This document shows positions 53,367-62,787 of a stretch of 64,000 nucleotides of DNA, in pieces. This DNA is from Marinilabiliales bacterium (GTDB lineage Bacteria > Bacteroidota > Bacteroidia > Bacteroidales > PUMT01), in NCBI GenBank assembly GCA_007695015.1, contig REEN01000067.1:1-64000 (forward strand). Direction: 5' to 3'. The notes under the pieces were generated by a model. It saw only the letters and a program-made list of their open reading frames with translations, was not told where the DNA came from and searched no databases. The position numbers and the translations under genes were made by a program. How positions within the stretch are numbered: position 1 is the first letter of the stretch; each line of letters opens with the position of its first letter.

Positions 53367-54023
53367 ATGAAGTTTTTTCTCGATACAGCCAATCTTGAGC
53401 AGATCAAAACAGCCCAGGAAATGGGCATAATTGACGGAGTGACAACAAACCCCTCTTTAATGGCAAAAGAGGGTATAACAGGTCAGAAGAACATACTCGA
53501 TCACTATATCAGCATCTGCGAAATAGTTGACGGAGATGTTAGCGCCGAAGTCATATCAACCGAATTTGAAGGCATGATAGCCGAAGGAGATAAACTTGCC
53601 TCCCTGCATGAACAGATCGTGGTTAAGATACCTGTAATTCCTGACGGAATAAAAGCGATCAAACACCTTACCAAACAAAAGATCAGGACCAACTGCACTC
53701 TCATTTTCAATGCCGGGCAGGCACTGCTGGCAGCCAAGGCAGGAGCATCATATGTCTCTCCTTTCATAGGAAGGCTTGATGATATAGGACAGGACGGAAT
53801 GGATCTGATCTATCAGATCGTTCATATATTTGATATTTACGGTATCGAAACAGAGATAATAGCTGCCTCGATCAGGAACACAAATCATATACTCAGGTGC
53901 ATGGAAGCCGGCGCCGATGTTGCCACATGCCCCCTGAGTGCCATAACCGGGCTGCTGAACCACCCGCTGACGGATGCCGGACTGGAAAAATTCCTTGCCG
54001 ACCACAGGAAGCTTAACAAATAG
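53367..54023 (+). CDS. Transaldolase / fructose-6-phosphate aldolase family
   Basis: 218 aa, the short transaldolase type. FFLDTANLEQI at the N-terminus, DGVTTNPSLMAKEG and the Schiff-base Lys in VVKIPV are all present, along with SPFIGRLDDIG and the C-terminal TCPLSAI. It would transfer dihydroxyacetone units in the non-oxidative pentose phosphate pathway, although the FSA subgroup can act as an aldolase. The ATG at 53367 starts the conserved MKFFLD; an earlier start at 53328 would run into the SRP RNA trailer. Confidence 0.92.
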   Translation: MKFFLDTANLEQIKTAQEMGIIDGVTTNPSLMAKEGITGQKNILDHYISICEIVDGDVSAEVISTEFEGMIAEGDKLASLHEQIVVKIPVIPDGIKAIKHLTKQKIRTNCTLIFNAGQALLAAKAGASYVSPFIGRLDDIGQDGMDLIYQIVHIFDIYGIETEIIAASIRNTNHILRCMEAGADVATCPLSAITGLLNHPLTDAGLEKFLADHRKLNK

Positions 54024-54034
54024 AAACCTGCATC

Positions 54035-54655
54035 ATGAGCATGCTGCTGAAGATCCATCCTGCAAATCCAAGTGCCAGATCGGTAGAAAAGGTTGTTCGC
54101 ATACTTGAGGAGGGGGGACTTATAATTTATCCCACCGATACGGTTTACGGACTGGGTTGTGACATCTACAACACGAAGGCTGTGGAAAAGGTGGCAAGAA
54201 TAAAGGAGCTGAAACTGAAGCACGCCGACTTCTCTTTTATATGCCATGATTTTTCACACCTGTCTGAATACACAAAACCGATAGCCGGTTCTTACTTCAA
54301 GATGCTCCGCAAAAACCTGCCGGGTCCGTTTACATTCATCCTTCCTGCCAGCAGCAACGTGCCAAAGCTGTTTAAGAACAAAAAAAAGACCGTCGGAATA
54401 AGAATCCCTGACAACAACATCATACTTGAGATTGTCAGGCAGTTCGGAAGGCCGATACTGACCACCTCTATTCACGATGACGACGAGGTCCTTGAATACA
54501 CCACCGACCCCGAGCTGATCCATGAAAAGTTCAAGCTGCTCGTTGATGTTGTGATTGATGGTGGATTCGGCAATAACATTCCTTCGACAGTGGTCGACTG
54601 CACAGGCGATGACCCCCTGATAGTACGCCAGGGACGCGGTGAACTGAAACTTTAA
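54035..54655 (+). CDS. YrdC/Sua5-domain protein, YciO-like
   Basis: 206 aa. YPTDTVYGLGCDI, LPGPFTFIL, KTVGIRIPDN and PSTVVDCT are the YrdC-fold motifs. The overall sequence resembles YciO more than the canonical TsaC/Sua5 proteins (for example the KHADFSFICHD segment and no Sua5 C-terminal domain). It may make threonylcarbamoyl-AMP for tRNA t6A or have another YciO role. It starts 11 bp after the transaldolase gene and converges on comEC. Confidence 0.88.
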   Translation: MSMLLKIHPANPSARSVEKVVRILEEGGLIIYPTDTVYGLGCDIYNTKAVEKVARIKELKLKHADFSFICHDFSHLSEYTKPIAGSYFKMLRKNLPGPFTFILPASSNVPKLFKNKKKTVGIRIPDNNIILEIVRQFGRPILTTSIHDDDEVLEYTTDPELIHEKFKLLVDVVIDGGFGNNIPSTVVDCTGDDPLIVRQGRGELKL

Positions 54656-54669
54656 TACTTTCAGAGTGA

Positions 54670-56802
54670 TCAGATACCCTCGGAAGGATAAACCATGAAA
54701 GCTCCTGCAACTGTTACATCGTGGATCGAAACACCATTCCTGATACACTGACCTTCTAACTCTTTCAGGCGGAAATAACCATTGGAAGAATCTGTCACCA
54801 CAACAGATGGATCAAATAGCTCAAGCAGATCTGACATGTTTCCCCGAAAGTCTGCTGTGATTATCAGGATATCAATAGGGACAGGCTCCGCCGGTATTAT
54901 TGCCGGCACATACCTGTCATCGGCAAAAAATATCCGTAACCCTGAAAATGATACAAAACCACCCTCAACCCTGATATTATTCAGCAGGATACCGTCTGCC
55001 ATACCAAAAAGGTCATCATTACCGGCAACATGGTATGTCCTGATGCCCATACCGCTCAAGGCGGATGATGCAGCAGCAGGAACCTCTAAGGCTGAAAGCT
55101 GTGAACCGTCACCTGTTACCAAAAGTTTTTCCCTGCCCGAAACAAACCCATAAAGAGAATTCCGGTTGTCATTGTAAACAATGAACACCTGTTGTTCCGA
55201 CCTTGATATTAGCGTTGCTGCCCTCAAAGTGAGCCCGGCAGTTGCAATTGCCATTGCAAAAATTATGAACACCCATCTCCGTGATGAAAAGAAGCAATAG
55301 AGCATCACCAACAGTGCGTACAGGAGAATAATACCAGGCATACCTGAAGCAATATCCCTTGTCTGGGAGAAAGGAATTGCACTGACTGCAGAGGTCATGA
55401 AATTCAGGATCATCAATGACAGGTTGAGTATAATGGCGAAAGCAGATGCCAGATATGGAAAAAAGGATACGGCAATCATTGCCAGTCCGCTATACAGAAT
55501 TAAAATCGCCAGCGGCACCGCGAAGAGATTGGTTACAAGAAACAGGTTCGGAAAATGGTTGAAATGATATATGATCAGGGGGAATATTGCAACCTGTGCC
55601 GATAATGACACTGCTGTCAGCGCCCATAACCGGTCGGCCACCCGGTTTTTAAACTTTGCCAGGGAATAGACAGCAGGCTGGCACAGCACAATTCCCGTAA
55701 CGGCCATATAGGAGAGCTGAAATCCGGCCAGGAACAGCTCCAGAGGATTCATCAGCAGCTGCACCAGTGCCGAACAGGCCAGGGTGTTAATTATCACCGA
55801 TTTTCTTCCAAGGTATACCGCAAAGGTAACAAAGGAAAACATGTTAGCCGCACGTGTAACAGAAGGGGAAAGGCCTGTAATCAACGCATATGACCATATG
55901 ACTCCCAAAATGATCAATGGCCTGGCTATACGCAACAGACTTGTTTTCTTCATAAAACCAAGAAGCCATTGGACAACCATATAGATGATGCCGACATGAA
56001 GGCCTGACACAGCAAGCACATGCATAGCCCCTGATGCCGCATAGCTGTCCCTCAGCCTCCTGTCCAGGTCCTGCCTGTGGCCAAGGATCAACGCACCGGC
56101 AACTGCATACTCGTTAACGCCGGTAACATATTCACGCAAAACCCCCAGAAGCCGCTCACGGACCTTTCCTGCATATATACGGGCCCCGCCTCTCCCGCCA
56201 GCGGAGGTGAAAAACCAGGTGCCGGAAGGAACATATGTCTCACCGTATATGCCCTGGTTTTGCAGAAAACCTCTGTAATCAAATTCAAAAGGGTTTCCAT
56301 AGTTTCTTACGGGGTTGAACTTGTTTGCCATAACGACCCTGTCACCTGTGCGAAGCAACCCTGTAAGGCTGTCCCTTTCGAACCATGCCAGGGCCCGTCC
56401 CCTGACAGACAATACCTCCCCGTTGCCTATATACAGAACAGGTTCAACAATTACCCGGGTTGTCCGCTCACGCTCCCCGGGAGGAGCAGTAACCCGTACA
56501 ACAAAATAACCCTCACCATAGGGAATATCGATGAACGAAAATGCCTGCGTTCTTTTCCCCGTAAGGGAAATAGAAAATAAAAACATGAACAATACCAATG
56601 CAAGACCTCCCAGGAAGTCTTTCCCGAAACGTCTTGAAATACCGGTTATCCTGAGTACAATTACCAGGATAAAACTCAGGCCGCATGCCGGAATGGTAAT
56701 CGCTAATGGCAGGTTAGTATGATGCTGCACAGCTATGCCCAGGCAGAAAGGCACCAGCAGCCGGAATACCGGCAAACCATTCAACGGCGATGGCAAGCCC
56801 AT
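54670..56802 (-). CDS. comEC: ComEC/Rec2-type DNA uptake protein with degenerate C-terminal domain
   Basis: 710 aa. An N-terminal DUF4131-like membrane/OB region (residues 1-200) is followed by the competence domain with many membrane helices (HVLAVSGLHVGIIYMVVQWLLG, TGLSPSVTRAANMFSFV, FLAGFQLSYMAVTGIVL). The C-terminal metallo-hydrolase-like region has no visible HxHxDH motif and looks degenerate. ComEC forms the inner-membrane channel for single-stranded DNA in natural transformation. No other competence genes are nearby. Confidence 0.9.
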   Translation of the reverse strand: MGLPSPLNGLPVFRLLVPFCLGIAVQHHTNLPLAITIPACGLSFILVIVLRITGISRRFGKDFLGGLALVLFMFLFSISLTGKRTQAFSFIDIPYGEGYFVVRVTAPPGERERTTRVIVEPVLYIGNGEVLSVRGRALAWFERDSLTGLLRTGDRVVMANKFNPVRNYGNPFEFDYRGFLQNQGIYGETYVPSGTWFFTSAGGRGGARIYAGKVRERLLGVLREYVTGVNEYAVAGALILGHRQDLDRRLRDSYAASGAMHVLAVSGLHVGIIYMVVQWLLGFMKKTSLLRIARPLIILGVIWSYALITGLSPSVTRAANMFSFVTFAVYLGRKSVIINTLACSALVQLLMNPLELFLAGFQLSYMAVTGIVLCQPAVYSLAKFKNRVADRLWALTAVSLSAQVAIFPLIIYHFNHFPNLFLVTNLFAVPLAILILYSGLAMIAVSFFPYLASAFAIILNLSLMILNFMTSAVSAIPFSQTRDIASGMPGIILLYALLVMLYCFFSSRRWVFIIFAMAIATAGLTLRAATLISRSEQQVFIVYNDNRNSLYGFVSGREKLLVTGDGSQLSALEVPAAASSALSGMGIRTYHVAGNDDLFGMADGILLNNIRVEGGFVSFSGLRIFFADDRYVPAIIPAEPVPIDILIITADFRGNMSDLLELFDPSVVVTDSSNGYFRLKELEGQCIRNGVSIHDVTVAGAFMVYPSEGI

Positions 56803-56885
56803 AACAGACGTTTATATTCACTTCTTTAATAAAGTTAGCGAAAACCGCCGTTAAAATCAATATGACTTAATAAAAAACTGTCAGG

Positions 56886-57437
56886 TCAGAGATGCTTTAC
56901 GCGGTATTTGACATCCACCCGTCCTTTGCTTATTGAGGTGAGTTTTCTTTTCAGGAGCCGCTTTCTGATCGGCGAAATCATATCGGTAAAAAGCCTTCCT
57001 TCAAGGTGATCATATTCATGCTGAATTATCCTCGCGGCAATACCATCGTAATACTCTTCTTTGTATTTGAACCCGGTATCACAGTAACGGATGCGTATGG
57101 CTGTTTCCCTGTCAACATCCTCCCTTATCTCGGGTATGCTGAGGCATCCCTCATTATATGTCGACAACTCACCTTCATATGAAGTAATTACAGGGTTAAT
57201 GAATACCTTTTTAAAATCCTTCAGGGAGGGGTCATCCTCTTCAAGAGGCGATGCATCAACAACAAATATACGCAATGATTTACCCACCTGGGGGGCCGCC
57301 AGTCCGACTCCCTCACTGCTGTACATGGTCTCAAAAAGAGATTCAACAAGTTCATCAAGACCCTCATAGTCTTCAGGTATATCTGCGGCCACCTTCCGGA
57401 GGACCGGAGATCCGTACAAAAAAACCGGCAATATCAT
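56886..57437 (-). CDS. def: Peptide deformylase
   Basis: 183 aa. The three motifs are intact: GVGLAAPQ (43-50), EGCLS (96-100) and the metal-binding HEYDH (140-144). It removes the formyl group from the N-terminal Met of new proteins. Its ATG overlaps the ruvX TGA (ATGA), so the two are translationally coupled. Confidence 0.97.
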   Translation of the reverse strand: MILPVFLYGSPVLRKVAADIPEDYEGLDELVESLFETMYSSEGVGLAAPQVGKSLRIFVVDASPLEEDDPSLKDFKKVFINPVITSYEGELSTYNEGCLSIPEIREDVDRETAIRIRYCDTGFKYKEEYYDGIAARIIQHEYDHLEGRLFTDMISPIRKRLLKRKLTSISKGRVDVKYRVKHL

Positions 57438-57859
57438 CTGGTCAGATTATTTTCACTGTCAATAAAGGACTGAAGCATTATTACGGCACTTATTCTGTCG
57501 ATTGTAGCCTTGTCCCTCCTCGCCTTCTTACCGGTACCAGCCTCAATCATTGTCTGCATAGCAATTTTCGAGGTAAACCTCTCATCAATAAACCTTACAG
57601 GTATTGCCGGGAATTTCTTTTTCAGCTTACGCACGAAAGGTTCAATAAACTGTACGGCACCTGACGGGCTGTTGTTCATCTGAACGGGCATGCCTACAAC
57701 AAAAAGATCAACTTCTTCTTCATTCGTGTACTGCTCAAGGTACTCAAATACCTCTGCAATATTAACAGTAGCCAGTCCGGTTGCAATTATCCCAAGTGGA
57801 TCGGTAACAGCAAGCCCAATTCTTTTCTGCCCCACATCCAGTGCCATTATCCTTCCCAT
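57434..57859 (-). CDS. ruvX: RuvX/YqgF-family Holliday junction resolvase-like nuclease
   Basis: 141 aa, RNase-H fold. MALDVGQKRIGLAVTDPLG opens with the catalytic Asp, and VGMPVQMN and FIDERFTSKIA supply the other conserved acidic regions. The family functions in pre-16S rRNA end maturation and was first annotated as a resolvase. It overlaps def by 4 bp. Confidence 0.95.
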   Translation of the reverse strand: MGRIMALDVGQKRIGLAVTDPLGIIATGLATVNIAEVFEYLEQYTNEEEVDLFVVGMPVQMNNSPSGAVQFIEPFVRKLKKKFPAIPVRFIDERFTSKIAMQTMIEAGTGKKARRDKATIDRISAVIMLQSFIDSENNLTR

Positions 57860-57908
57860 AGGTCTGATATTTATGCTTCAGACTGCAAAAATACAAATTC
57901 AGAAGTTT

Positions 57909-58922
57909 TTATACCACCGGGTATTTCTTCATAATCTCTTCGGGTTTCATAAGTATGTCGACATACTGTGCCCGGGAATAGGCAAAGGGATCACCGACCT
58001 CTGACTTGGAGAGCTTCCCCCTGAAGTCGCTTATTGAGCCGTAGGATTTTGAATCCATCCAGGCCTCAAGGTCTTTCAGCATTTTGCTGATATGAGCAGG
58101 CTTGTTCCTGTAAATAGCGCTGACAACCTGCACACAATCAGCCCCGGCCAGAATCATTTTGGCAACATCCTCACCGGCATAAATACCTGTATTACCGCAA
58201 ATATTGCCCTTGACATGCTTATAAAGCAGACCGGCAAATCTGAGCGGAAGCCGGTAGTCTCCCTCTCTGCTGAGGAAAAACGGATAAGTGTGGTTCTGTT
58301 CATTAGTGCTGATATCGGGCTGAAACAGCCTGTTGAAAAGCACGAACCCGTTTACGCCGACCTTATCCATCTCCGACACAACATGCAGAGGATTGGAATA
58401 GAAGGGGCCGATCTTGACTGCAACAGGTATATTCACCACTTTTTTAACTGCCCTGAGAATATCAATCTGCTTGTTCTCAATAGCGACAGCATCAGTTTCG
58501 GCGTCTTTCGGAACGGAGTAGAAATTGAGCTCAATTCCGTCGACGCCGGTTTCCTGAATTAATTGTGCATATTCGACCCAGGTCTCCTTGTAAACAGCAT
58601 TCAGACTGGCTATTAACGGTATTGATACACTTTCCTTAGCTTTTTTCAACTCCAGGAGGTACTCTTTCGGCCCTCCGTGTTCGAGATTTGGATGAATGCT
58701 GGTCATCTCTGCATGCCTGTCATCAAACTCATGCATAGATTCATTCATTTGGATTCTCTCATACTGTATCTGCTCTTCGAAAAGCGATTTGTAAACAACT
58801 GCGGCTGCACCGGCTTTTTCAAGCTGGATAAGTGTTTCAGGGTTTTGGGATAAATTACAGGCACCAACTACTATTGGATTTTTAACATCTATTCCCATAA
58901 AACTGGTCTTCAGATCGGCCAT
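57909..58922 (-). CDS. Dihydroorotate dehydrogenase-like FMN protein
   Basis: 337 aa TIM-barrel with DHOD-like blocks: MGIDVKNPIVVGACNLSQN, SLNAVYKETWVEYAQLIQETGVDGIELNFYS, VAVKIGPFYSNP and GNTGIYAGEDVAKMILAGADCVQVVSAIYRN. It lies in the branch usually annotated only as DHOD-like, since the orotate-site residues differ; pyrimidine synthesis is not certain. No electron-transfer partner is adjacent. A terminator separates it from PFOR upstream. Confidence 0.88.
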   Translation of the reverse strand: MADLKTSFMGIDVKNPIVVGACNLSQNPETLIQLEKAGAAAVVYKSLFEEQIQYERIQMNESMHEFDDRHAEMTSIHPNLEHGGPKEYLLELKKAKESVSIPLIASLNAVYKETWVEYAQLIQETGVDGIELNFYSVPKDAETDAVAIENKQIDILRAVKKVVNIPVAVKIGPFYSNPLHVVSEMDKVGVNGFVLFNRLFQPDISTNEQNHTYPFFLSREGDYRLPLRFAGLLYKHVKGNICGNTGIYAGEDVAKMILAGADCVQVVSAIYRNKPAHISKMLKDLEAWMDSKSYGSISDFRGKLSKSEVGDPFAYSRAQYVDILMKPEEIMKKYPVV

Positions 58923-58981
58923 AATATCAATTTTTAGTTTAACAATCCTAAAATAAAAACAATTTACAACAAACTTGGTTC

Positions 58982-59016
58982 AAAAAAAAAGCGGCTTTAA
59001 AGAAGCCGCCCTTTTT
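58982..59016 (-). terminator. Strong intrinsic terminator after PFOR
   Basis: GCGGCTT (58991-58997) and AAGCCGC (59003-59009) form a 7-bp stem with a 5-nt loop. Nine A on one side (58982-58990) and five T on the other (59012-59016) make it work in both directions; on the minus strand it ends the PFOR transcript about 25 bp past the stop. Confidence 0.9.
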
Positions 59017-59032
59017 ATCTGTATAATCATCA

Positions 59033-62000
59033 TTAAACTGTTGAGAAATCCATTGATGCCATTCTTACATAACTCTTGTGCCTCCATTTTGCATTTTCTT
59101 CAGCTGCCTTGAACAACTCACCAGCGACATCCGGGAAAGCCTTCTGAAGTGATGTATACCGCACCTCTGATTTAAGGAAGTCCTGGAATTTACTGAAATC
59201 AGGCTCTTTAGAATCTATTACAAAAGGATTCTTCCCTTCCTGCTCAAGTAATGGATTGTACCTCCAGTTGGTCCAGTAGCCTGCCTCAACTGCAAGCTTA
59301 CTCTCCTCCATGGTCTTGCCCATGCCGCCTCTTAAACCGTGATTAATACAGGGAGAATAAGCAATTATCACTGAGGGCCCCGGATAAGCCTCAGCCTCTT
59401 TAACAGCCTTGAAGAACTGGGACTGGCTTGCTCCCATCGCCACCTGGGCAACATAAACGTATCCGTAGCTCATAGCCATGATCCCGAGATCCTTCTTACG
59501 GATTCTTTTTCCTGCTGCGGCAAATTTGGCAACCGCACCGACCGGTGTTGATTTGGATGCCTGGCCTCCGGTGTTACTGTATACCTCGGTATCCATAACC
59601 AGCATATTAATATCATCACCTGATGCTATAACATGGTCAAGTCCGCCATATCCAATATCATATGCCCAGCCGTCACCACCGAATACCCATATGGATTTTT
59701 TCACCAGGTACTGCTTCAGTTTCATGATCTCGACTGAGATCTCATCTTTTTTATCCTTGAGGACCTCTTTAACTTTTTCAGAGGCCACCTTTGATTTCTC
59801 ACCGTCATCCTTAGATTCCAGCCACTCTGTAAATGCCTCCTTAACCTTCGGTGGCAACTCACCTTCAAGTGCTCTTTTCATAAGCCCTTCAATCCGTGTC
59901 CGCATCTGTTTTACCCCAAGAAACATACCATAGCCATATTCAGCATTGTCTTCGAAAAGTGAATTGGCCCATGCTGGCCCGTGACCGTTTTTGTTAACGG
60001 TATAAGGTGTGGAAGGTGCTGAACCTCCGTATATTGAAGAGCATCCGGTTGCATTGGCTATCATCATCCGGTCGCCGTAAAGCTGGGTAATCAGCTTGAT
60101 GTAAGGAGTTTCACCACAACCTGCACAGGCACCTGAAAACTCAAACAACGGCTGAGCAAACTGGCTGTTCTTAACGGACTTTTCTTTTTCAAGCACAGTA
60201 TCCTTATATCCCACCTTGTTATGCATGTATTCCCAACGCGTATCCTCGACCATCTGTGAATCAAGGGACTCCATGACCAGCGCTTTTTTCTTGGAGGGAC
60301 AAACATCAACGCAGTTACCGCAGCCTGTACAATCGAGGGGACTGATCTGCATACGGTACTGGTAATCCTTGGTTCCCCCAATCCCCTTAATAGTTTCTGT
60401 ACCTTCAGGAGCATTCTTCACCTCCTTTTCTGTAAGAAGGAAGGGGCGGATCACTGAGTGAGGGCATACATAGGAACACTGGTTGCACTGAATGCAGTTC
60501 TCGGGTATCCATTTCGGTACATGAACCGCAATACCACGCTTCTCATAAGCAGTTGTACCAGCTGGGAATGTACCATCCTCACGGTCAACAAATGAACTGA
60601 CCGGCAGGCTGTCGCCATTCTGTGCATTGATGGGCTCCATAATATTCTTTATGAAGTCAGGAATATCCCTTTTATCTTCAGGTTTGCTGTCATCAAGATC
60701 TTTCCATTCTGCAGGTATATCAACCTTGATTACGTCACCTCCACGATCGACTGCAGCATTGTTCATTGCAACGATCTCCTCCCCTTTCATGCCAAATGAC
60801 TTGATAATAGCCTTTTTCATCTCTTCAACCGCCTTCTCGTAAGGAATTACTTCAGATATTTTGAAGAATGCGGATTGCATTATGGTATTGGTTCTGCCGC
60901 CGAGGCCTATTTCTTCTGCTATGTTTGTTGCATTGATCATGTAGAAACCGATGTCATTCTCAGCCATATACTTCTTCATACGGACAGGCAGTTTCTTTTT
61001 TGTCTCCTCAATATCCCAAATGCTGTTCAGCAGGAAGGTTCCTCCCTTCTTCAGTCCCTTCAGGAGATCATATTTATCAAGATATGCCGGAACGTGGCAC
61101 GCAACAAAATCGGCTGTATTAACAAGGTATGGTGAACGGATGGGCTTGTCGCCAAACCTGAGATGCGAAACAGTTATCCCCCCCGATTTCTTTGAGTCAT
61201 ATGCAAAATAAGCCTGTGCAAACTTATCTGTTGTATCGCCAATGATAATGATTGAGTTCTTGTTTGCACCAACAGTACCGTCTGCTCCTATGCCGAAGAA
61301 TTTTGCAGCATAATTACCCTCTGGCGAAACATCTATTTCTTTCATAAGGGGCAGGGAATGGAAAGTTACATCATCTATTATCCCGACAGTAAAGCGATTT
61401 TTAGGTTCAGGGAGCTTCAGGTTCTCGAAAACTGAAAGGATCATGGCAGGAGTGGTATCCTTTGAACTCAGTCCGTAACGGCCGCCTACGATCACAGGAG
61501 CGCCGGTTTGTCCGTAAAACAGGTCCTTAACATCAAGATAAAGAGGTTCACCATTTGCTCCCGGTTCCTTGGTCCTGTCAAGCACGGCAATTCTTTTAAC
61601 CGACTTGGGCAATACCTTCATAAAGTATTTTGATGAGAACGGTCGGTATAGATGTACTGTGATAAGGCCTGTTTTTCCGCCATTTTTATTGATATGGTCA
61701 ATTGTCTCCTTGATCGTATCTGTGATCGATCCCATTGCAACAACTATATCAGTTGCATCGGGTGCACCATAATATGTGAATGGATGGTATTCCCTTCCAG
61801 TGATTTTCGTGATCTCCTGCATATATTCCTCTACAACATCAGGTACAACATCGTAGAATTTGTTTGCTGCTTCGCGTGACTGGAAATAGATATCTGGGTT
61901 CTGTGCGGTACCCCTGGTAACAGGGTGCTCGGGATTAAGAGCCCTTTCACGGAAAGCCTGGACTGCATCCATATCAAGAAGCCTGGCCATCTCATCCTGG

Positions 62001-62566
62001 TCACAGGGCTCAACCTTCTGGATCTCATGTGAGGTACGGAACCCATCGAAAAAATGCAGGAAAGGTATCCTGGTCTTTATTGAGGCAAGATGAGCTACAG
62101 CTCCTATATCCATGATCTCCTGAACGCTGCCTGTAGCAAGAAGTGCAAACCCGGTTTGCCGGGTACTCATAACATCACTGTGATCACCGAAAATTGACAG
62201 GGCCTGTGCTGCGAGACTGCGGGCACTGACATGAAAGACGCCCGGAAGCAGCTCACCAGATATTTTGAACATGTTCGGGATCATAAGCAAAAGACCCTGG
62301 GAAGCGGTAAATGTGGTAGTAAGGGCGCCGGACTGCAATGATCCGTGAACAGCTCCTGCTGCACCACCTTCTGACTGCATCTCAACAACCTTTAAAACTT
62401 CTCCGAATATATTCTTTCTTTCATTAGCAGCCCATTCATCAACGTTCTCAGCCATGTTTGATGAAGGTGTAATAGGGTATATCGCAGCAACCTCACTAAA
62501 CATATAGGCAACATGAGCAGCTGCATAGTTCCCGTCGCAAGTAATGAATTTCTTCTTTTTAGTCAT
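59033..62566 (-). CDS. nifJ: Pyruvate:ferredoxin (flavodoxin) oxidoreductase
   Basis: 1177 aa, the normal length for one-chain PFOR. YPITPSS near the N-terminus and the pyrimidine-binding domain come first. Two [4Fe-4S] motifs (CIQCNQCSYVCPH, CTGCGNCVDVCPS) and the TPP motif (GDGWAYDIGYGGLDH, with NTGGQASKSTP) follow, and a third cluster uses CAGCGET. It converts pyruvate and CoA to acetyl-CoA, CO2 and reduced ferredoxin, a likely electron source for HydABC. The ATG at 62566 (MTKKKKFITCDGN) fits the family start; an earlier in-frame start at 62674 would add an unconserved 36 residues. Confidence 0.97.
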   Translation of the reverse strand: MTKKKKFITCDGNYAAAHVAYMFSEVAAIYPITPSSNMAENVDEWAANERKNIFGEVLKVVEMQSEGGAAGAVHGSLQSGALTTTFTASQGLLLMIPNMFKISGELLPGVFHVSARSLAAQALSIFGDHSDVMSTRQTGFALLATGSVQEIMDIGAVAHLASIKTRIPFLHFFDGFRTSHEIQKVEPCDQDEMARLLDMDAVQAFRERALNPEHPVTRGTAQNPDIYFQSREAANKFYDVVPDVVEEYMQEITKITGREYHPFTYYGAPDATDIVVAMGSITDTIKETIDHINKNGGKTGLITVHLYRPFSSKYFMKVLPKSVKRIAVLDRTKEPGANGEPLYLDVKDLFYGQTGAPVIVGGRYGLSSKDTTPAMILSVFENLKLPEPKNRFTVGIIDDVTFHSLPLMKEIDVSPEGNYAAKFFGIGADGTVGANKNSIIIIGDTTDKFAQAYFAYDSKKSGGITVSHLRFGDKPIRSPYLVNTADFVACHVPAYLDKYDLLKGLKKGGTFLLNSIWDIEETKKKLPVRMKKYMAENDIGFYMINATNIAEEIGLGGRTNTIMQSAFFKISEVIPYEKAVEEMKKAIIKSFGMKGEEIVAMNNAAVDRGGDVIKVDIPAEWKDLDDSKPEDKRDIPDFIKNIMEPINAQNGDSLPVSSFVDREDGTFPAGTTAYEKRGIAVHVPKWIPENCIQCNQCSYVCPHSVIRPFLLTEKEVKNAPEGTETIKGIGGTKDYQYRMQISPLDCTGCGNCVDVCPSKKKALVMESLDSQMVEDTRWEYMHNKVGYKDTVLEKEKSVKNSQFAQPLFEFSGACAGCGETPYIKLITQLYGDRMMIANATGCSSIYGGSAPSTPYTVNKNGHGPAWANSLFEDNAEYGYGMFLGVKQMRTRIEGLMKRALEGELPPKVKEAFTEWLESKDDGEKSKVASEKVKEVLKDKKDEISVEIMKLKQYLVKKSIWVFGGDGWAYDIGYGGLDHVIASGDDINMLVMDTEVYSNTGGQASKSTPVGAVAKFAAAGKRIRKKDLGIMAMSYGYVYVAQVAMGASQSQFFKAVKEAEAYPGPSVIIAYSPCINHGLRGGMGKTMEESKLAVEAGYWTNWRYNPLLEQEGKNPFVIDSKEPDFSKFQDFLKSEVRYTSLQKAFPDVAGELFKAAEENAKWRHKSYVRMASMDFSTV

Positions 62567-62787
62567 ATTCAATAATTCAATTAGTTGGTTAGTATTATCG
62601 GTAATAAGTTTGGCTTCAGCATCTTTGATTTTTCCGGAAATCCGGCGATCAGCAAAATTATAAAATAGAGACAAAAATTAACATGACATTACTCATAATG
62701 TCTCCGCCCACAATGGACTGTCATCATGCGGTATTTATGTTAAATATCAATACTGACTGCCGTCTGCGGTATAGTTCCGGAAAAAGG

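Noticed and set aside
53186-53428. An 80-aa minus-strand protein across the SRP RNA.
   Set aside because: It lies over a clear structural RNA and the start of the transaldolase gene on the other strand; no motif supports translation.
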